From Streptomyces fumigatiscleroticus (GTDB lineage Bacteria > Actinomycetota > Actinomycetes > Streptomycetales > Streptomycetaceae): a stretch of 64,000 nucleotides of DNA. The notes under the pieces are model-generated. The model was given only the letters and a program-made list of their open reading frames with translations, was not told the origin of the DNA and made no database searches. Shown here piece after piece: positions 60,135 to 64,000 of the stretch (the stretch's first letter is position 1; every line of letters starts with the position of its first letter). The stretch is taken from NCBI RefSeq assembly GCF_014647975.1, contig NZ_BMQF01000016.1, positions 1 to 64,000 on the forward strand. Reading direction: 5' to 3'. The translations under genes were made by a program, and so were the position numbers.

Positions 60135-61640
60135 ATGGGCAGGGCGCGCGTCCGCACGGAGCGGCTGGTGGCCGGCCGGTACCGCCTCCTCGACGTCCTC
60201 GACCGGGAGACCGGCCGGGTCTGCTGGCACGGGGAGGACGTCGAGGCCGCACGTGCGTGCCTCGTCATACGGACCGGGCTTTCGGAGGTGGACCCGGCCG
60301 GGCCGGGTGCGCGGCGGATCACCGGCCGGGTGCTGCGCACCTCCGAGACGATGGGCCTGCTCCGCCCCGGCCGGGTCGCGCCCGTGCTGGACGCCGTCGT
60401 CGAGGACGACGCCCTGTGGACCGTCACCGACTGGATCGACGGGGTGCCCCTCGGCGAACTCGTCGCCCGGCAGGGCGCCGTCCACCCGGCGCGGGCGGCG
60501 CGCATCGGCCTGGAGCTGCTGCGGGTGCTGGACGCGGCGCACGGCGAGGGCATCACGCACGGCGAACTCAGCCCCGGCCAGGTGTTCGTGGGCGAGGAGG
60601 ACAGGATCGTGGTCACCGGCTACGGCCTGGCCGGCGCGACCCTCGCGCCCCGGCTCACCGCACCCTCGTACGCCTCCCCCGAGCAGTCCCGCGACGAGCG
60701 CGTCGGGCCGGCCGCCGACCTGTGGGCGCTGGGCGCGATCCTCTACACGATGGTCGAAGGACGCCCGCCCTTCCGTGACCGGGGCCGGCCCGAGGTCACG
60801 CTGGAAGCGGTGGACCGGCTGCCGGTGCGCGCCCCGGTGCGGGCCGGACCGCTCACCCGGACCGTCCAGGGGCTGCTGCGCAAGGACTCCCGGGAGCGGC
60901 CGACCCGGCCGGTGGTGCGCCAGGCGCTGATCAGTGCGCTGGAGGAGGTCCCCGCCGCGGCGCCGCGCACCGTTCCGGCCCTGCGGACCGGTCTCGCCCT
61001 CGCCCTCGCCCTCGCCGCCGTCACGGTCGCCGTCCTCGCCCTGACGCAGCGGCTCCCCGGCACCGCCACCTCCGCCGCCGGCCCGCCGCGTCCCTCCGCC
61101 GCCGCCCCGTCGGGCGACGGCACCGGCCGCCCCACCGCGACGCCGTCGCCGGCACCGCCGGCCACGGCGCTGCCGCCCGGCTACCTCCGCCACACCGCGC
61201 CGGAGGGCTTCTCCCTCGCCCTGCCCGAGGGCTGGCGGCGGCTGCGCACCACCCGGGTGTCCGGCCCGGCGTACCGCGTCGTCTTCGGCGCGGCCGGCGA
61301 CCCGCGCACGCTCGCCGTCACCTACAGCGCACGCGTGGGCCCGGACCCCGTGGCCGTCTGGCGCGACGACGTGGAGCCCGGTCTGCGGCGCTCCGGCGGC
61401 TACCGGCGGCTGGGCCATATCCGGGCGACGACGTACCGGGGACGGCGGGCCGCCGACATGCAGTGGCTCGCCGCCGGCGACGACGGCAGGCCCGTACGCA
61501 CCTTCGGACGGGGCTTCCTGCTGGGCGGGGGCCGCGGGTTCTCGCTGCGCTGGACGGCCCCGGCCGGCGACTGGGACGACGCGGCGAACGAGCAGGCGCT
61601 GGCCACGCTGCTGAGGACCTTCCGCACGCCCTCGGACTGA
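60135..61640 (+). CDS. Degenerate receptor serine/threonine kinase (pseudokinase) with C-terminal extracellular domain
   Basis: 501 residues. A kinase-like N-terminal domain (GRYRLLDVLDRETG, APSYASPEQSRDERVGPAADLWALG, GRPPFRD) lacks the key catalytic residues: R46 (LVIR) in the ATP-lysine position, HGELSPGQ with Glu144 instead of the catalytic Asp and Gln for Asn, and GYG (162-164) instead of DFG. One membrane helix follows (LRTGLALALALAAVTVAVLAL, ~293-315), then a Pro/Thr linker and an external domain (APEGFSLALPEGWRRL ... RGFSLRWTAPAGDWDDAANE). ATG 60135 with GAGGGAGGGCC. Confidence 0.87.
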   Translation: MGRARVRTERLVAGRYRLLDVLDRETGRVCWHGEDVEAARACLVIRTGLSEVDPAGPGARRITGRVLRTSETMGLLRPGRVAPVLDAVVEDDALWTVTDWIDGVPLGELVARQGAVHPARAARIGLELLRVLDAAHGEGITHGELSPGQVFVGEEDRIVVTGYGLAGATLAPRLTAPSYASPEQSRDERVGPAADLWALGAILYTMVEGRPPFRDRGRPEVTLEAVDRLPVRAPVRAGPLTRTVQGLLRKDSRERPTRPVVRQALISALEEVPAAAPRTVPALRTGLALALALAAVTVAVLALTQRLPGTATSAAGPPRPSAAAPSGDGTGRPTATPSPAPPATALPPGYLRHTAPEGFSLALPEGWRRLRTTRVSGPAYRVVFGAAGDPRTLAVTYSARVGPDPVAVWRDDVEPGLRRSGGYRRLGHIRATTYRGRRAADMQWLAAGDDGRPVRTFGRGFLLGGGRGFSLRWTAPAGDWDDAANEQALATLLRTFRTPSD

Positions 61641-62076
61641 GCCGCGCGGCGCGCACAGCGAGCGGAGCCGGCCGCCGTGCAGCGGGACCGTGCGCCAGCG
61701 CGCGGTGAACGTGCGGCCGGGCAGGGAGCACTCCACCGACAGCCGGTGCGGCGTCTGGAGGAACACCACCTCCACGGCGAGCGTGCCGGTGTCGGTCCAG
61801 CCGCCGCTCACCGCGGTCGGGACCGGCTCCTCGGCGACGGTCCAGCCCGGCGGCGGTGCCGGTGAAGCTCTTGCTGAGCGAGTACAGCAGCTGCGGGCGC
61901 CCGGGGGTGTACGGCGCCCACCAGCCCCCGGCCACCAGGCGGCCGTGGCGCAGGATCATCAGGCTGTGCGGTTCGAGGTCCGGGGCGGTCTCGAGGGCGT
62001 CGAGGAGGGCGTGGACACCGGCGGCGTCGACACCCTGGGCGGCGGGGGCGGCCACGGGCAGCGGGCGGACGGTCAT
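61641..62076 (-). pseudogene. Decayed serine hydrolase (beta-lactamase family), internal deletion and frameshift
   Basis: From an ATG at 62076 the frame reads VRPLPVAAPAAQGVDAAGVH ... LMILRHGRLVAGGWWAPY and the catalytic SLSKSFTGTA, then shifts. From about 61855 a different frame continues GWTVAEEPVPTAVSGGWTD, VVFLQTPHRLSVECSLPG and WRTVPLHGGRLRSLCAPRG, which looks like the C-terminal domain of the same enzyme family. About 300-350 residues are missing between the two pieces. Intact relatives are ~450-480 residues. The downstream end merges with the pseudokinase gene end. Confidence 0.75.
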
Positions 62077-62160
62077 GGCGGCATCCTGCCCCGGCGGGAC
62101 GGCGGGATCGAGAGGGCCGGAAGACCGTTTCCGCCCGCGCAGTCCGGGGACTCGCGGCGT

Positions 62161-63132
62161 ATGGTGCAAATCGGATACACGATGATGACCGAGCAGGCCG
62201 GCCCCCGTGAGCTCGTCGACCATGTGGTGCGGGCCGAACAGGTGGGCTTCGACTTCTCCGTGACCTCGGACCACTACTTCCCGTGGCTGCGCTCGCAGGG
62301 TCACTCCCCGTACGCCTGGGCCGTGCTGGGCGCCGCCGCGCAGGCGACGTCGCGGATTCCGCTGATGACGTACGTGACGTGTCCGACGTTCCGCTACCAC
62401 CCGGCGGTGGTGGCGCAGAAGGCGGCCACGGTGCAGCTGCTGTCCGAGGGCCGGTTCCGGCTGGGGCTCGGCTCGGGCGAGAACCTCAACGAGCACGTGG
62501 TGGGCGGCGGCTGGCCCTCGGTCGACGTCCGGCACGAGATGCTCGAGGAGGCGGTCGGGATCATCCGTGCGCTGTTCGCGGGCGGCCACGTGAACCACCG
62601 CGGCACCCACTTCGACGTCGAGTCGGCCCGGCTGTGGGACCTGCCGGACAGCCCGCCGCCCCTCGGTATCGCGGTCTCCGGCGAGCGGTCCTGCGAACTG
62701 GCGGGCGCGCACGCCGACCTGGTGATCGCCACGGAGCCCAAGGCGGGCCTGCTGGAGGCCTTCGACCGGCACGGCGGCCAGGGCAAGCCGCGCGTGGGAC
62801 AGCTGCCGGTCTCCTACGACCCCGACCGGGACACGGCCGTGAAGCGCGCGCACGCGGAGTTCCGCTGGTTCGGCAACGGCTGGAAGGTCAACTCCGAGCT
62901 GCCGCACCCGGACTCCTTCGAGTCGGCGACGCAGTTCGTCACGCCGGACGACGTGGCCGGCTCCATCCCGTGCGGCGACGACCCGGAGGACTTCGTCGAG
63001 GCCGTACGCCCGTACGCGGAGGCCGGGTTCACCGAGATCGCCCTGGTGCAGATCGGCGGCGAGTCGCAGCCGGCGTTCCTGGACTGGTCGGAGAGGACGC
63101 TGCTGCCCGCGCTGCGCGGCGCCTTCGGCTGA
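62161..63132 (+). CDS. LLM-class F420-dependent oxidoreductase
   Basis: 323 residues, luciferase-like monooxygenase fold. IGYTMMTEQAGPRELVDHVV, SVTSDHYFPWLRSQGHSPYA, TYVTCPTFRYHPAVVAQKAA and GLGSGENLNEHV are hallmark stretches of the F420-dependent glucose-6-phosphate dehydrogenase-related family common in actinomycetes. Substrate not deducible. ATG 62161 lies right after a GC-rich leader with a weak ribosome-binding site; the in-frame ATGATG at 62182 is an alternative. Divergent from the hydrolase remnant. Confidence 0.88.
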   Translation: MVQIGYTMMTEQAGPRELVDHVVRAEQVGFDFSVTSDHYFPWLRSQGHSPYAWAVLGAAAQATSRIPLMTYVTCPTFRYHPAVVAQKAATVQLLSEGRFRLGLGSGENLNEHVVGGGWPSVDVRHEMLEEAVGIIRALFAGGHVNHRGTHFDVESARLWDLPDSPPPLGIAVSGERSCELAGAHADLVIATEPKAGLLEAFDRHGGQGKPRVGQLPVSYDPDRDTAVKRAHAEFRWFGNGWKVNSELPHPDSFESATQFVTPDDVAGSIPCGDDPEDFVEAVRPYAEAGFTEIALVQIGGESQPAFLDWSERTLLPALRGAFG

Positions 63133-63189
63133 GCGGAACCCGCACGGTGCGCGTAAGCCCGCGTGGCACGAAATCACCCGCTCGAATGA

Positions 63190-63213
63190 GCATCTCGCGC
63201 GTGCAAGGGGTAC
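63190..63213 (+). promoter_or_regulatory. Probable SigB-family promoter of the SsgA-like gene
   Basis: GCAT (-35), 14-base spacer, GGGTAC (-10). Fits the GNNT-N14-16-GGGTAY pattern; the leader would be about 32 bases and the GTG start has GGAGG upstream. Confidence 0.5.
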
Positions 63214-63252
63214 TAGGGGGCTCTACGTCCGTTCTCCCCGGAGGCTCTTTCC

Positions 63253-63678
63253 GTGAACTCCTTCGTGCACAAGACCCTGGTGGTGCAGCTCCAGTCGGGC
63301 GCGGCGGACCGGTACCCGGTGCTGGCCCATCTGAGCTACGACGCCGCCGACCCGTTCGCCGTCACCGTGCTCTTCAGCCATGACGGCCGTGTACTCGCGC
63401 GGTGGCGGCTGGACCGCGAGATGATCGCCGACGGGCTCACGCGCGCGGTCGGCGAGGGAGACGTACGGATGCGCCCGGTGTCGAGCGGCATGTGGGACGA
63501 GCTGCGCATGGAGTTCTACGGCGACACCCACCCCGACGGCAGCCGCCACCAGGCCGTGGTCTTCGCGTGGGCCCCGGCGGTGGCCGCCTTCCTGCGGGAC
63601 ACCCACAAGGTCGTCGAGCCGGGGCGGGAGGAGGCCGGGATCGACGACTTCCTGGCGGAGATCCTCGCCAGGGGCTGA
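63253..63678 (+). CDS. SsgA-like sporulation / cell-division regulator
   Basis: 141 residues. LVVQLQSGAADRYPVLAHLSYDAADPFAVTVLF, RWRLDREMIADGLTRAVGEGDVRM and DDFLAEIL follow the SALP (SsgA-like) consensus. Members localise or activate FtsZ, remodel the wall or help spore maturation. Too divergent from memory of SsgA, SsgB or others to name. GTG 63253. It has its own probable SigB-type promoter and a palindrome (CCGGCCCC-GC-GGGGCCGG, 63696-63713) after its stop. Confidence 0.88.
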   Translation: MNSFVHKTLVVQLQSGAADRYPVLAHLSYDAADPFAVTVLFSHDGRVLARWRLDREMIADGLTRAVGEGDVRMRPVSSGMWDELRMEFYGDTHPDGSRHQAVVFAWAPAVAAFLRDTHKVVEPGREEAGIDDFLAEILARG

Positions 63679-63695
63679 TCCCGGACGCCCGCGTC

Positions 63696-63713
63696 CCGGC
63701 CCCGCGGGGCCGG
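63696..63713. terminator. Short GC palindrome between converging genes
   Basis: CCGGCCCC GC GGGGCCGG, 8-bp arms, between the SsgA-like stop and the convergent membrane gene stop. Possible bidirectional terminator. Confidence 0.45.
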
Positions 63714-63718
63714 CTCGC

Positions 63719-64000
63719 TCAGCGCGACGTGTAACGGTGCCGCACCCACAGCGGCAGCACGAACCACCACAGCAGGTACCAGCCGACCAGCCCGGCGACC
63801 AGCCAGGGCACGAAGGCGTCGTGCGTCGCGACCCGGAGGATCAGCAGCAGCGAGGCGGTCGTCGTGGCCAGCAGCAGCACCAGCCCGAGCAGGGTGAGCC
63901 GGGACGCCCAGCGCACCGCCTGGGGTTTCACGCGCCGCCCCGAGACGAGCCGGTGCAGGGAGACCGGCCCGATCAGCAGTCCGGTCGCGGCGGCGCCCAG
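63719..64000 (-). CDS. Membrane protein, 5' part outside the window (partial)
   Basis: The frame runs open to the window edge (94 residues visible). Two membrane helices, LTLLGLVLLLATTTASLLLILRV and FVPWLVAGLVGWYLLWWFVL, are followed by the basic tail WVRHRYTSR. A GTG at 63931 could be a start, but the upstream extension LGAAATGLLIGPVSLHRLVSG is hydrophobic and continuous, so the gene probably begins beyond base 64000. No family recognised. Confidence 0.65.
   Translation of the reverse strand: MGAAATGLLIGPVSLHRLVSGRRVKPQAVRWASRLTLLGLVLLLATTTASLLLILRVATHDAFVPWLVAGLVGWYLLWWFVLPLWVRHRYTSR

Overview
The window is very GC-rich, with dense genes, many GTG starts and frequent 1-4 base stop/start overlaps. 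It carries a WhiB-like protein, an SsgA-like protein, a SigB/SigF/SigG-type sigma factor, F420-dependent and DUF families typical of actinomycetes, and a GlgE-pathway cluster. Together these point to a Streptomyces or very close relative. No rRNA, tRNA, insertion sequence, prophage, CRISPR array or secondary-metabolite cluster was recognised.

Layout. 1-3929: end of treS, then maltokinase and branching enzyme (trehalose to alpha-glucan). 4038-8478: a GCS2 ligase, an acyl-CoA synthetase and small membrane proteins. 8689-14118: the first block of partner-switching signalling, with GHKL anti-sigma kinases, STAS antagonists, a PRC-barrel protein and a tight PP2C / B12-binding / STAS operon; the B12 protein carries the W-x9-E-H signature of CarH-type light sensors. 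14119-21572: Dps, a soluble poly-HAMP hybrid histidine kinase and an ANTAR-GAF-PAS-PP2C phosphatase. 21776-28872: a second, stressosome-like block (STAS, RsbR-like, a 26 x 36-bp minisatellite reading frame, RsbT-RsbX-like fusion, PP2C phosphatase, NDH-2-like oxidoreductase). 28951-34977: FUSC membrane protein, DUF1206, DUF5133, the sigma factor and another anti-sigma kinase.

34978-49667 is mostly metabolic and regulatory housekeeping: a PLP decarboxylase, CRP-like sensor, MFS pump, LysE exporter with divergent LysR-type regulator, WhiB-like protein, a 97-bp tandem repeat, L,D-transpeptidase, FAD dehydrogenase with TetR repressor, an AlkB-like dioxygenase behind a probable SOS box, an acyltransferase, an MBL hydrolase and a DUF4032 protein that carries an in-frame palindromic insert. 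49670-57293 holds a universal stress protein, a three-gene redox-signalling operon (receiver-thioredoxin reductase, cNMP-domain histidine kinase, UBP zinc finger) and a large LuxR-type ATPase regulator. 57402-64000 holds a TerD-CAP fusion, a threonine dehydratase-like enzyme, a degenerate receptor kinase, a decayed serine hydrolase, an F420-type oxidoreductase, an SsgA-like protein and a cut-off membrane protein.

How it fits together: about fifteen proteins are STAS, GHKL-kinase, PP2C or sigma components of SigB-type partner switching. Several intergenic regions (PRC-barrel, DUF6098 and SsgA-like genes) carry GNNT-N14/15-GGGTAY sites, the pattern described for SigB-family promoters in streptomycetes. 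The region therefore looks like a stress and redox (perhaps light) signalling island next to carbon storage and DNA-protection genes.
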